Notes under the pieces: generated by a model
Database searches by the model: none
What the model was told of the DNA's origin: nothing
The model's input: only the letters and a program-made list of their open reading frames with translations
Program-made: the position numbers and the translations under genes
Assembly: GCA_030549495.1 (NCBI GenBank)
Contig: JAUIRK010000976.1
Location: 606,501-670,500, forward strand
Reading direction: 5' to 3'
Origin: Nectonema munidae
Taxonomy: Eukaryota > Nematomorpha > Nectonematoida > Nectonematidae
Length of the DNA stretch: 64,000 nt
Shown here: positions 22,603-35,100 of the stretch, piece after piece
Layout: each line of letters opens with the position of its first letter
How positions within the stretch are numbered: position 1 is the stretch's first letter

Positions 22603-24059
22603 CAGTTCCTTCTCTTTTACAAGTATACTGAATCGGGATGTATAGCGATGGATATAGACAGGTGTAAATTACAGTAGAAGTTGTATTTTCAGTAATAACA
22701 ACCTTTCTGAAGTGGTAGGACTGGTGTCATAGCGATCCTCAAAGAGCTACAACAAATCATCAGATTATTTTAACTTAACTTTTTTAAGGCTCATCTTAAA
22801 ATAAGATTTTTATTGAAATAAAATTTGAGACTTTTTGCACTGATATGCGCATTTTGAAGTATGCTGAATTTTGTGATGTTCATTTTTATGAAAACAATCA
22901 AGCATGTAAAAAATGATTTATATATGACAGTTCATGTCAAAATATATTTTTATTGAAATACTCATAAAAAGTTTGACATATATGCCGATTTTCATTTATC
23001 ATAAATTTTGTGGTGATGTTTATTTTTTATGAAAATGAAACGTTTCAAAAAATCGATTAGAACTGTCAATCAATGTAAAGTATACAAACTTCCAAGTAAA
23101 TTCTACTTGCAATATTTATTTGCTAATTATTATTTTCTTAACAACTGTTTAATTCACTCAAAATCTTTCACTTATCACTAAATTAGGTATCTCGATAGGA
23201 CCTCCATCATTTTCGCTACAATTTCGTTATCTGCTTGTAGACTCTACGTCATTTCTCTTCTTTAAACAGTATGTAATTTTGCCATTCATTATATGATCTT
23301 TCCTTGGTAGCTCTTCTTTCATCAGAAATTAATTTTTTGCAACCTGTGTTCGAAAAAATCCTTTTAAATATTGATTTTGCCAGACTTTATCGGATCTCAG
23401 AGTTTTTCGTTTAAATAATCTTTTCTAATAATTTATTATTTAAATTAAATAATAATTAAGCGTGAATATTTGTCAATCAAGTTTTCTTTCTCATGAAATC
23501 ATTTGTGATGTTCTTTGTTACAAAAAGTTTTCCATCTTCTTCATCTAAAAAACTCTTACTTTCACTCAAAAGGAAAAAGATGGACAAATTCAATTCAAAT
23601 TTAAACGTTTCTTGATAGTTAATATATTAAATATATGTCATCAACTTTTATTTTTTTAAGCAATTTCTTGATATTGACATTTATTTCTAATATCAATCAA
23701 ATTCGTCTGGCAATAGGGGTCCCTGTAAAAGAAGTAGAAAAAGCTGAATTTGTAAGATTTTTTTGTGTCTACCAATTCGAATATAAAAAATATTCATTTC
23801 GATTTAGAATGCTGAAAAAGTCATCATAAAGTACATCAGAATAAAAGGGTCGAGCCGGCCACAATGGTCATAGCAAAGAAATTTTTTGACCACTTTAAAT
23901 GATATAATGATATTGTCACGGGTAAGTGTGTTTTATGTGCTGACCAATATTCAAATAGATTTATATTCTTTTAGAAATGAGAAAGTGGGACAAATTTTTT
24001 ACAACGATGCGGTATTTCATATATTGAAATTATATTTTCACATTACTTTAACGGAATTT

Positions 24060-24133
24060 TGAAAAAAAAAAAAAAAAAACCCAATATTTTTTTTTTTTTT
24101 CTCAAAACAAAAAAAAAGCTTCTTTAAAGAGCT

Positions 24134-24172
<39 letters not shown>

Positions 24173-24315
24173 ATCTTTTTTAATGGTGTTTTTGAGGGGG
24201 TGTGGGGGTGTGTTTATATTTGTTTTTTTTTTTTATATTTAACCACCAAAAAAAAAAAAATAAAATAATACCTCACCACAAAAATAAAAAAAAAAAAAAT
24301 TTAAAAAAAAAAAAA

Positions 24316-24347
<32 letters not shown>
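24060..24347. repeat. Homopolymer-rich A/T tract within a possible TIR element
   Basis: This interval is almost only A and T, with many A runs of 10-28 and T runs. On either side lie weakly inverted sequences: GGCCACAATGGTCATA (about 23859) and, reverse-complemented, GACCACAGTAGACATA (about 24383). It could be the core of a small inverted-repeat element or a region where the consensus sequence is unreliable. Confidence 0.5.
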
Positions 24348-24352
<5 letters not shown>

Positions 24353-24789
24353 GTCGACATATGTCTACTGTGGTCGATAACCGGTTAGCGGCCAAATTGG
24401 ATTTGAAACATTCTATGATTCCATCTTTAGTAAATACTGATTTTTCTTATTCATATATACTCTCAATTATGAAAGAGTTTGGATTCTTAAGAATTGGAAA
24501 GATGTAAGATTTGATATATTTCTATTTTAAGTAAGAGCTTTATTTTTTACCCAAGAACTGTTCTGTGAGTCTTGAAAATATTAATGTGGAAGAAGAATTG
24601 GAGAAGATGAGAACTAAAGTAAAGGATAATTTCACAATAATGGTATAGAAAGAGTATTTGGAAAAGAAATTGAAAGTGGTAGAATTTTAATGGAAGATGT
24701 TAGAAGAAAATGTACAAAATTCACAATAAAAAAAACGAATTTATGACAAGATCAGAACATAAATTCGCAAGAAAAGAAGGAAGAAGTTA

Positions 24790-26720
24790 TTTTTTTCCAA
24801 ATATTCTTTGAATCAAATCAAAATAACTACGCGATTTTTCGAAAAAAAATGATTTTTCGAGTGGCAGTTTTTGATTTCTTTGTTGTTTTCAAAATCTGAT
24901 TTATTTTTGGTGCGTCTAAAGATTTTGAGTGCATGACGGACGTTCTGTCTAAGTTTATGAAGGGTCGGACACCAAAATCTATGGCACCCTTTAACAGTTC
25001 AATCAAACTCTGAACACACAAATCAATTTTTGATGGCGTTTTAAGTGACTTTTAAGTAGGAGGTGCTTGTTTCCACACTTTCTTGAATAAAAGAAGTAAG
25101 TCTTTGTTGATTAAAGTAAGTTTTTCTAAAATGAGTGGATTTACTGGGAGATGTGACTTTTAAATCAAAACAAATGATGCGAAATTGTAGGTTTATCTAC
25201 AATTTGCCATCCGTTTATATATTTTCTCATTGTCTCATTACATACAGTGAAATCAATATGGGATGTAGATAATGGTTATAGACCCAAGCTTTGAAAGGTT
25301 GATATTTTGCTGGGATCAATTAGCTGCCAATCATAGTCTAACAATTTTCGGTATAAAATATTAACTCTATGATTTGTTTTGACATAAATGTCAGGCATTT
25401 GTGTCAACAACAATTAAAGTAACGGTAGAAGCAATTTTTTCAAACACTTCAGAATAAATAATCAATAAAAGGCGAATCTAAAGGGTGAAAATACGCAGAA
25501 GTAAGTTAGAACAGAGAATCATTATTAGAGTAACTTGCAACACACAAACTTTTACCAGATACAATTTTTAAGCTAATAGAATTTGAATATAAAATAGCTG
25601 AGAGTAAATTACCAGAATCAGAAGCGAGGAGAGTATAGTTTATAGGAATGCCTGTGATTTTGTTTTGCCAAGGGTAAGGTTCGTTCAGAAAAAATTATTG
25701 GATAAAAATTTTTTCCAAAAAATCTGAAGATTATACCAGGCGAAACTAGATTTGCCTAAATTAATGTGTAATATGGGAAAGTTCAGTAGTTGGAATTAAA
25801 ATTACTCCGCAAAATGTTTAGAAGATCAATAAAAAAAATGTTTAGAAGTTTCAATGCGTTTCAGAAGGGTAGGGCATTTTTCATAGGTATACACAATTGA
25901 CACAATGTGTATCCTTACTGGCCTAACTTCGAACATTTTAAACATGGAGGGTTTTTGGATTAACAAAACTTACCATAATGTCCTAGTTTTCCACAAGTAT
26001 GGCATAATTTCTGCCTTTTAATGGAGAGTTGAATTGGAAGGTAATTGAAGCGGCAGAATATTGAAGAAAAATGAGAGCGAAACGAGCAACTTCTGGCGTA
26101 TTTGGTTCAACCAAAACATATTGAAAAACCGTCTCCTTTGTGAGAATCATACTCACGAAACTCACACCATCAAGGCTTGTAATATTAAAATTTGAAAACA
26201 TATGTGATTGCATAATTCCGTCCTTATTCATTTCAGAAGAAACTCGATTAATTATGTACTCAGGGGTTAAACGTAAAATGCTCTTGCATTTCAAAACTAT
26301 CCTTAAGAAGGAATTTAACTTACCCTTTTTGATGGTTGTGTTCTAAATCAATATTTTCAACTGAAATTCTATATTTGCGAGCATCGATTTGGTTGAGAAT
26401 TTGTTTTTTCATAAGACTTGTTTGAGCACGCGTTGATTTATCTTTCAAACCTTAACTCAAACAGCATTAGAGGGTTTAAAAATTTTAGGTTGAAAGGGAT
26501 AAGACATGGGCATAGGTTTTAGGAATGGTGAACGTCTTTTCTAATAACTTTGATTGAGCACTTATAGTTTCACCCATTTGATCAAATATATTATTTTTAA
26601 CTTTACCCAAACTTTGCGATAAATATATCAAAATTATTCCCACAACTATTCAACAAGGTGGATGATTCAGATGTTAAGACGTCGAGCTGCAATAGTAAAA
26701 AACTTCCTGAATCATCTTGG
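24790..26720 (-). mobile_element. LINE relic, minus strand: zinc-knuckle ORF1 and endonuclease part
   Basis: On the minus strand, 26294-25983 encodes an ORF1-like region that leads, after a frame change, into CHTCGKLGHYGKFC (a C-x2-C-x4-H-x4-C zinc knuckle) and a second knuckle-like CLKCSKLG near 25930. Further downstream (about 25400) VTLIVVDTNA resembles the apurinic endonuclease motif region, and 25021-24827 (SLIELLKGAIDFGVRPFINL) resembles the linker before reverse transcriptase in Jockey-type LINEs. It is heavily broken and lacks the reverse transcriptase. Assignment to the Jockey group is an inference. Confidence 0.5.
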
Positions 26721-27315
26721 CACCTAACACGCTTTTTGAGTCGATCAAGGGAAGAATCGATTTCCAATTATAAAAAAAATAAATGTAAGTAAAAAAGAAA
26801 AAAAGATTAAGAAAAAGAAAAATAAAATATTAAACCCTAATCAGCTTACATAAAAAATGTCTTTCAAGAGCCCACATGACTACATGTGTAGTTTTTTCAA
26901 AATTTAGCAACAAAACATGTAAAAATTGATATAAACCAATTAGTAAGTATCAAAAAATATATATAATTACATTAAATTAACGAACAAAGTATTTTGTATA
27001 AACACGTAGTAAAAAAAATATAATTGCAAGATTTCTTAACCTTTTTATAGATTCCGCACCCTTATTGATTTTGATCTTAAACTCACACGCCTGCTTAACT
27101 ACATATGTAGTTTTTTGACTAATATTTTTGAAATAAGAATGCAAATTTTGTTTTCATCCTGATAAGGGCTTCTTCTGATATATTTACTTCATATTTTCAA
27201 TTTTGACATTTTTCGTGTTTCTTAATGTACACATATGAACATTCAAAATTGTGTTTTTTTTGAGTTCTTGAATTGATCAAGTATACTGTTTTAATTGCCA
27301 AAAAGATAACTCGTA

Positions 27316-27600
27316 TTGGAAATGAAAGATTCTCAGGAACAATTTGAATATTCGATAAAAAGAAGTAACAAAGAAATAATTTATATACTTCAATATTTTG
27401 ACTCAAAAATGCATAGAAAAGCAAAAAATGTGTATCCTTGCTTCATTGATTATGTTATAGCTTTTGAGCGCATTCGACATCGATTGCTTGAAAATTTTGA
27501 AGTTGATGGCAAAGTTATCAAAATAATTTAAAATGTTTAATTGAATCAGAAAGCTGTTATAAAATACGATGCTAAAATAACCGGATATGTTGAAATTGAA
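27316..27600 (+). mobile_element. LINE reverse-transcriptase fragment
   Basis: The frame reads KNVYPCFIDYVIAFERIRH, then LLENFEVDGKVIKII and, past a stop, QKAVIKYDAKITGYVEI. This is the LINE pattern F-I-D-Y-x-K-A-F-D-R-V-x-H...G-x-D-G-K...I-I...Q-x-A-x-V. The first catalytic Asp region is kept as FIDY; the usual AFD is AFE here. Only this roughly 95-codon piece is visible. It is a different family from the LINEs at 29 and 44 kb. Confidence 0.7.
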
Positions 27601-28985
27601 GAATTTAGCATTTTTGAATTTAGGAGGCTATTGTGGCAACTCCGAAACGTAGAGTATATGCCTGTTTCTAAGATGTAAGATGGCGTTAAAACGTTTACGC
27701 TGTAGCAAAAAGACGTATAGAAATAAAAATGGCCACCCTTAGCAACTTCTTCTTGCCAATTCTTAAATGCAAGGCCCATTTGAATAGTTACTATTTCATC
27801 CAGAAGAATGAAATTCGTGGAAGAGCTACTCAATTTAAATACGAAGTAAGAGACATAACGACATATTCTCCTCCAACCTGAGGCACTCGTAATAGTCTCC
27901 TTCTGCTTTGTTGATAATAATAATAATAATTACGAAGGAAGGTATACCTCATCTTCACATATCCATTTTTCTTTTTTTTTACGTTTAACAGCTGGAATAA
28001 TAAAGAGAAATTTCTTTGCAAACCAACTTCTTGCCTTCAATCAATAAGATTCCTATTTCTCTCTTATCACATTATTCACAAGCAAAGTTTGTTCTCTCTC
28101 GAGTCCCTCCTTGGCATTGGCTTCAGCAATGAATCCTCACATTCTATTTCTTCACTTTCTTCTAACTTGCTTTTTGATATTTGAAGTTAATTCTCGCTTT
28201 TCTAATGCATTCAGGTAAATAAATCTCTTTTTGTATTTATTTTCTCTTCCATCCCATTTCTCACACTGGATGGACAAAACAGAAATCGTTGCGTTTACCA
28301 AAACAATGATCATATAAATACTAGCTATTAAGATGATTGATTTTATTTTGTTTTGAAACTTATTATTTATTACAAAAATACATCATTCCTAAACATTTGA
28401 AGCATTGGTTTTCCAAAATTTAGTTTCCGTTCTTCTTTTTGTATGAATTTTCTCATACAACTTACATCATACGATTTATATTTCGTTCGTCAATGGTGAT
28501 TACTTTCTCATTATGACTAAAAGCATTAAGTACAATTTTGCCTATCTCGTTGAAAAAGTAGAATAATGAGGAGAAGCAATTCTTTCCAGAGTCTTTGGTT
28601 CGATTCAGCGACAAGCCCTTTTCCTCATATATTTTCGAGTTCTTTCAACCTTTTTTGTTTCAAAAAGCTCTTAGTCACTATTTCGTTTTCTCATTCTATT
28701 TAAGGGGTTTAAAAATTTTAATTGAAAATTTATTAAAAAAATTTTTTTTGTCAAAAATCCAAAAGTGTATCCAATTCATATTTGAAAGAAAAACAAACAC
28801 AGACGAGAGATTGTAGCAGGTGAATGTACTGAGGGAAAAGGATCGCATTTTTATACAAATCACAGGAACTTTTTTAATGTTCCACTGCAGAATCCATGTA
28901 TGTGATATGCGGCCCAATGAAATCTATGATGCTATTTGAATGACAACACCTAAAAAATATTCAAATGAAAATTTGAAAATTAATT
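27601..28985. other. No recognised feature
   Basis: A short AAT/ATA microsatellite lies near 27913-27931. Otherwise nothing coding or repeat-like was recognised. The interval is mildly pyrimidine-rich around 28070-28260. Confidence 0.45.
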
Positions 28986-28989
28986 CAAC

Positions 28990-31180
28990 TTAGGTTCTCT
29001 AAACCAGGTGTTCTCCGACCTAGGACATTCACGCTCTTGCTGCCAGGCAATGTATAACTCTTATAAAAGTCGCGTTCTATCCGAACTGCTAAAAAGGACT
29101 ATACTTATTTGTGTGGCAAAGGCTGGCAAGAAGAGTGGTTAAGCTAAAATTCGTAGCCGAAATGGGCTACATGGGCGGCATTTCAGTCTTCTCCCTTGTC
29201 TGAGTAAAGTTTATGACAAATTAATTTTTGCAGTACTCGATGCTTGGTGCAAAGATCAATAACAAAGAGATGCAATAATAATCGCAGGCGAGCACTTTGG
29301 GTTCAAAAAAGGACCGTCAACAAATCATGCTCTGTTTACTTTGCGCCATCATGGCATTGCGAAAAGCTTTAATGATGGCCTCTACGTAGGCGTGATATCT
29401 TACGACCTTGATAAGTCTTTTGTTACGCTCTGGCACGAAGATTTGCTGTTCAAACTAGTGTGTCCACTTTAAGGTCTTTTTTTCATTCCCCGGGGAACGA
29501 GGACCTCGTAATTTTTGAAAATTTCCCCGGGGAAGAAAAAGCGATTTTTTTACAGTAAAAACTGCTCAGAAAAGAAAATTTAAAAGTCTCATATAAGATT
29601 TTTATTGAAAAAAATTTAAATGCATAAAAGATTTTTGTTTTAAAAAAATATCTAAGAAAAATTAGAGCGTTCAAAGTTTCATCATTCAACTGGTTTCTTA
29701 TTTTTGTAGAAAAATAACCCATTGACGAAAACACTCTTTCGGCATCCACAGAAGTTGGTTTTATGCTCTTTAAATTTTTGAATAAAGTTTCTAAAACTTC
29801 GGGCCTCCTATTTGTTTCTAAATAAAGGTCAAATGTTTTTTTCATTATTTCCTCTATGCTTGAAATCTTGCTTTTAGTTTCACGTTCTTCATTTTCATTA
29901 ATCTTCAGAAATTCGTCCAATTCCTCTTTCACGCTTTTCTTCTCTGTTTTTTGGTTGCTAACGATTAATGTTTCATCTTTCTTCTCCGTTACTTCGATAT
30001 TTTTGTCGTCGGATTTGACAAAAAATTTTTTTCAAAAATTCCCCGAGGAAATTAAAAAATTTTTTTCGAGGACGAGGATTTTGAAATTTCACGATTCCCC
30101 GGGGACTCGAGGACGAGGAATCCCGGGGTGGACACCCTAGTTCAAACTGAGTAGCATATTTGTGCCATCATCCATCTTCAAAGTAGTTTACAGTTTCCTT
30201 TCACAACGTTCATTACAGATCAAAATAAACAACCAATTTTCAAGGAGAATAGGCATAGGACGCGGTTTCTCTCAAGGAAGTAGCCTCTAAGCTTTTGTTC
30301 AACATATACGTATCTGACATTTTGGACTCTTTCAATAAGTCTATCTATGCTAGGTTAGCCCTCATCAGACCTGTGAAACTTTAAAAATGAAGATTCTTTT
30401 GTCATATATAGTTTTGAAACTTTTAAAATGCCTCATTCTACTTGTATTTAAATCATTCAAAAAATATTTTTGTCAAAGTTAGTATTTTTTTTCGGCAACG
30501 ACCTAAAAACTTTTAGCATGACGTTGCAGGTAAACATGTGTCTAATAGACCCAATAAGCAGTGAGCACTCACAAAAACATATTTGTGTAAAATGTAGTTT
30601 AATAATAGTAAGTGTTTGTTCATTAACTATTGAACTTTGAAAAAGCTTCAAACAAATAAAGAAAACTTTTTTTGCACCCAAAAACACATTCAAAAAACAC
30701 CTAAAAACTAGTTTTATTTGTAGTTTATTTGTAGTTTTATTAAATTGTTTTTTATCTTTTTTATATATATTTTATCATGAACATAATATTTTAGTATGTA
30801 ATGTACTTAACTCTTGCTTTAGGCTTTACTAACTTTTAATATCCTTTACTTTTGAACTCAATTGATTAATTGTAATTTTTTGTTGAATTTCACTGATTAT
30901 TTGATTTAAATAGTTCACCTTAAATATCTAGGAATCAATTAGGATGGATGACCCTCGGGTCAATTCCAGGATGGTAGTCAAGGTCATCAAAATCCTAACA
31001 ATAACTAAATCCACTTATGGTAACTCGATTTTGGGATGCCTACCCTCAACTTAGATGGATATTATATACGAACATTTTAGAAATGCTTATGGCAACACAG
31101 ATCTTGACAGTTCACGCAAACCCAGGCTAAAGCATTCTTGGGGGTATATACTAATAAAAGAGAAAAATAATGCTACGTGA
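28990..31180 (+). mobile_element. Jockey-like LINE relic, split by a hAT element
   Basis: Reverse-transcriptase blocks in order are FSLLPCLSKVYDKLIFAVLD (about 29186), HFGFKKGPSTNHALFTLRHH (about 29292), YVGVISYDLDKSF, and, beyond the hAT at 29456-30139, SFLSQRSLQIKINNQFS with GRGFSQGSSL (about 30260) and LKYLGI (about 30921). These follow the LINE order SLL-x-x-x-x-K-x-x-E...Q-x-G-F-R...D-x-x-x-A-F...G-x-P-Q-G-S...YLG. The YADD core is not clearly preserved; 30370-30910 may hold another insertion. It is broken in many places. Confidence 0.7.
29456..30139 (-). mobile_element. hAT element, internally deleted, 684 bp, with 8-bp target duplication
   Basis: Terminal repeats are TAGTGTGTCCAC (left) and, reverse-complemented, TAGGGTGTCCAC (right), 11 of 12 identical. 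Both sides are flanked by GTTCAAAC (29448-29455, 30140-30147). Subterminal regions carry repeated CCCCGGGG and GAGGACGAGGA boxes, GC-rich against the rest, plausible transposase-binding sites. The minus strand (29932-29483) encodes the end of a hAT transposase: SVDAERVFSSMGYFSTKIRN then LNALIFLRYFF, the dimerisation domain. The rest of the transposase is absent. Confidence 0.85.
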
Positions 31181-32160
31181 CTATCCTTATACAATATCCC
31201 ACGAGCAATAGGCAATTCTGAGTTCTGCTAGTTCTCTTTTTTTGAGTACTAGATTGGTCAACTTAAATTTAGAATTAGCAGAGGGTATAAGTCCCAAAAC
31301 CATTTCATGGTACGAGCTTCTGGCCTCTATAGGAGTCTGCTTGTAGGACTGATTATATATTCAATTGCTTGAAAATTTTTCTTGATCTATTTCTTTTCGT
31401 AGAATTCAAATATTATGATGATTTCTGCAACTCGTTTTTTAGATTCAATCTTTCTATAAAGTGAGAAGCCCTAAAAAGTTTTTTTATGTTTCAATCGTAG
31501 TTAAGTGTGACACTTATTAATTTTATATTATCCATTTTTTTTGTAAATTTATTATTTAAACACATCAAGTTTTACCACATCAATTCACTTCGCAGTTCAA
31601 TGAATGAGGATCGTTTTAATGCTCTCATTCTTCTTTTTGTTTTAAAAATTTTGATAAAGCTTAAATTTATATGCTTGAAATTTGAGTTCTAGTTTAGTAA
31701 AATCTGCCCCGCCCCACCCTAATGCCAATTTCTACAATTAGAATCGTATCTTCTAATTTTCCTTTTTTTTTTTTAAATATATCTCTTTTATAATCATAGG
31801 AACAAGTTTTCTTCCTCTAAAGAATTCAGCCCCTCCCCATTCTAACCTAGTTAGTAATCAAGCGGACACTAGACATTAAGATTGTTACCCATTTTAGAAA
31901 TGTTCATGTTAGGATTATATCGATCACTTAGCTGTATTCATATATTTGCAACATATTCTTGTAAGATAATATATAGCAAAGTATAGTTATGCAGTAAAAG
32001 AGGCCGTTCTACTGTTTTTAGTGAGATGGAAAGTTCAGGTAGACCCCTGACTGAGCATTTCGTGCTGAGGATGGATGCAAACGTCACAAACAATTTAGGA
32101 GCTACCGTCTTTAATGTAGAAAGGAGGATGCTTAAAAGAGTATTTATTTTTAATATTTAG
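31181..32160. other. Region upstream of the first ENPP exon found
   Basis: The signal/transmembrane-bearing first exon or exons of the ENPP gene should lie here or further upstream, but I could not recognise one. The acceptor TTTTAATATTTAG at 32148-32160 opens the first supported exon. Confidence 0.4.
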
Positions 32161-35100
32161 GGAAAGTGCTACAACAGTTGTGTTTGGCCTGGACGGTTTT
32201 CGCCATGACTACTTCGAGAAAGGAGCCACTCCATATCTCAAAAATCTGCACAAATCTTCCTCTCACGCTGAATACATGCGCCCAGTTTACCCAACTAAGA
32301 CATTTCCAAACTTTTGGACGATTGCGACAGTAAGCTATCTATCTCCAATATATCATCCAATTCTCATTTCTTTCATATGATCTACTAACTTGATAAAAGA
32401 ATATGCGCTTGTTCATTCAGCCAAAAAGTGTTTTCAAACCTTCTAATAAATTTGTACATCAGAAAACTTAAAATATTTAAAAAATCAAAGACTGAGTTTG
32501 GAGAATAAAGTTCGCATTATTTTGTAGTGTCTATATCCACCATTGTTTGAAAGAGCATTGGATACTTTAAACATTTTTGTTACTTCCGTTTCTCTGCCAA
32601 ATCTAAAGCGTCTAATGAATGTAGAAAATGATTTCAAAATTTTACTTTCCACAAATAATTCCTTGTCTAGAAAAATTGATAAACTTTCTACAACACCTAC
32701 GATCTAAATTAACTGCTCCTGGTTCTTATACTTCTGCGAGTATTGCTATATATTTTTTGTTTACTATTAGTAAAGTTTTTGTTCTGCTTTAAAAAGGCGT
32801 TGTCTCAAATTAGGTTATATATTTTGAGGGTTGTAGGTTATTCCAAAATAAATTTAGAGAAGTCATTGACCTCTAAATGAATTAACTGAGTAATTAAATG
32901 TTTAACTTTCTGTTTGTCTGTCCCTCTATCCAACTAGCCAATATAATGTGTCCACTGTCTATTGATTAAATAATTCGTAGTTGAAACGTTCTGGCATCAT
33001 TTTTCCAGTTATCAATCAAAAAGATGAAATTTCAGTCGCATGTCATTGAAACTTCAGTGTTGCTATGAGCAGTCCTTCAACTTTATACTTTTTTGATTTG
33101 CCTGCAACATATGTCATGCCAAAAGTTTACCCACTTATTGTCATGATTAAGAAACTTTTTTCTTAGCCGTAAAATTACTGAAAGTGTGAATCGATTCAAC
33201 TAGTTTTTTTAATTTTAAAATGGTCATTTTTTTGACTGAAGACCAGACAAAATATAAGCCGAATTTGGACGAAGACTAGTTAACAAAAGATCAAACTCAC
33301 TACATGATTCAATTCCAGTCACTTAAAGGTTTGATCTTCACAGAGTCATGGCCCAGTTAAAGATCATTCAGCTTAAATGATCAAGACGCTTTTTGAAGGT
33401 GAAGACTGCCAGTTACCTGGTGCTTTCTACCCTAAATTTCGTCGCATATGTTTAAAAAATTTTTGTGTCAGTAAAATTTCGAAAAAGGAGCAATAAAGAG
33501 AACGAAGCGGATTCGTTTTTAGCTGTATAATAGGGTTGGAAACACATATGTGGCACACGTCAGTGAAAGATAAAGCCCGCAGGTTGGTAAAGCCTTTGAT
33601 GCAAGGTAACTTTAAGACTTGCTGACAAATGCTGTTTTTTTAGATCAGAAATTTTTGGTGGTTTGCTTATTAAATTTAATATTGCGATTCACTCCATTGC
33701 AGCAGTTGAACGTTTATTTTCTACGGGAAAATCGTTACTTTCTCATTCAAACTTCGAAATGCTACTTTTTTTAAAAAGAAACTTCATAATGAAAATGAAT
33801 ATTAAAATTAACCAAATTTTCGTTTACATAAAAATAATTATATTTAATTTATTACTATGTAATAATTGTGTAAAATAATAAAATAAAATAATAATAACCA
33901 TGTAATAATTATGTAAAATAATTTGAAACTTTTTAAAGCTGTTCTTCAACATTTTTTGAACTAATTCAGCTTTCCAGTAAGCACTTGTATAAAAGATTAA
34001 GTAAATGAATTTTTTGAATATAATAAAAACGAATTCAATAACTTTTGAATGGAAAGCTACATTTCATTTTATAGATTTTCGTTTTAACGTTTAGCGATAA
34101 GTTGCGTTAAACTTTAAAAAACGTAACGAACGTGGAATTAATGAAGTTATTATTTTATAATAAACTAAGTTACTATCTTGTTTTACGGCGTCCATTTCTA
34201 CTATTATTCGTAAGCATTGTCATAAAGAGTATAAAGAGTTAAAAGGTGCCAGATTTTTAAATTAGCATTTTTTATGTTTCTTTCCTTTCGCAAATAACTT
34301 AATCGATATAAATAATCAAGTTTGGAGCTAGATTTTTAAAACCCTCTTCTCTTAAAAGTATAAATAAGTGAATGAAAATCCCCGAAATTAGCTTACTACA
34401 AGTATTATTTTTGTAATATAAGTGAAAAATAATTAATCCTGTCTATTTTATCTCAGCAAAACATTCTATTTGTTCTGATTAATGTAGTGTATGCAAATAA
34501 ATGCATTCTTCTGCTTCTTCTTTAGCTTTTGACAAAACTGGGATAATTTCGGAAAATCGAGACATCTGCTAGCCCTAATATAGATTCATTTATTCGAAAA
34601 AAAGGCGAGAGAAACCCAATGAATCGTATTGCGTATACGTTAAACTTGCCGATATATTAGACTTGCCGATTATAAAAAAAATTTAATCCAAGATTTCATT
34701 GTGTTTAAGGGTTTGTATCCCGAAAGTCATGGAATTGTGGAGAACAAATTTTACGATCCTGATGTTAGAAAAGACTTCAAGTATTCTGATTCTAGAACGT
34801 ATGCCGGCATTAAATGGGGAGGTGAACCAGTATGCTTTGATAGCTTAAAAGATTTGATGAAATTAGAGCATGTTTTAAAATGATTTTGCGCTAGATCTGG
34901 ATTACGGCCATGAAGCAAGGAAAAAAAGTTGCAATCTTAGAGTGGGTTGGAGATGATGTCAAAGTGAATGGTAGCTTTTTTTTTTTTTTATCTTTTTGAT
35001 TAAATCAAATTCATCAGTTGGCTCACGTCAATCATATTTTTAAGGAATATCTCCTCCTTCAGATTCCATATACAAAGGGTAAACTTTTTATTTCTGATAA

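Noticed and set aside
28595-28917. Overlapping 73-codon frames on both strands
   Set aside because: No similarity or splice context; expected by chance in AT-rich DNA.
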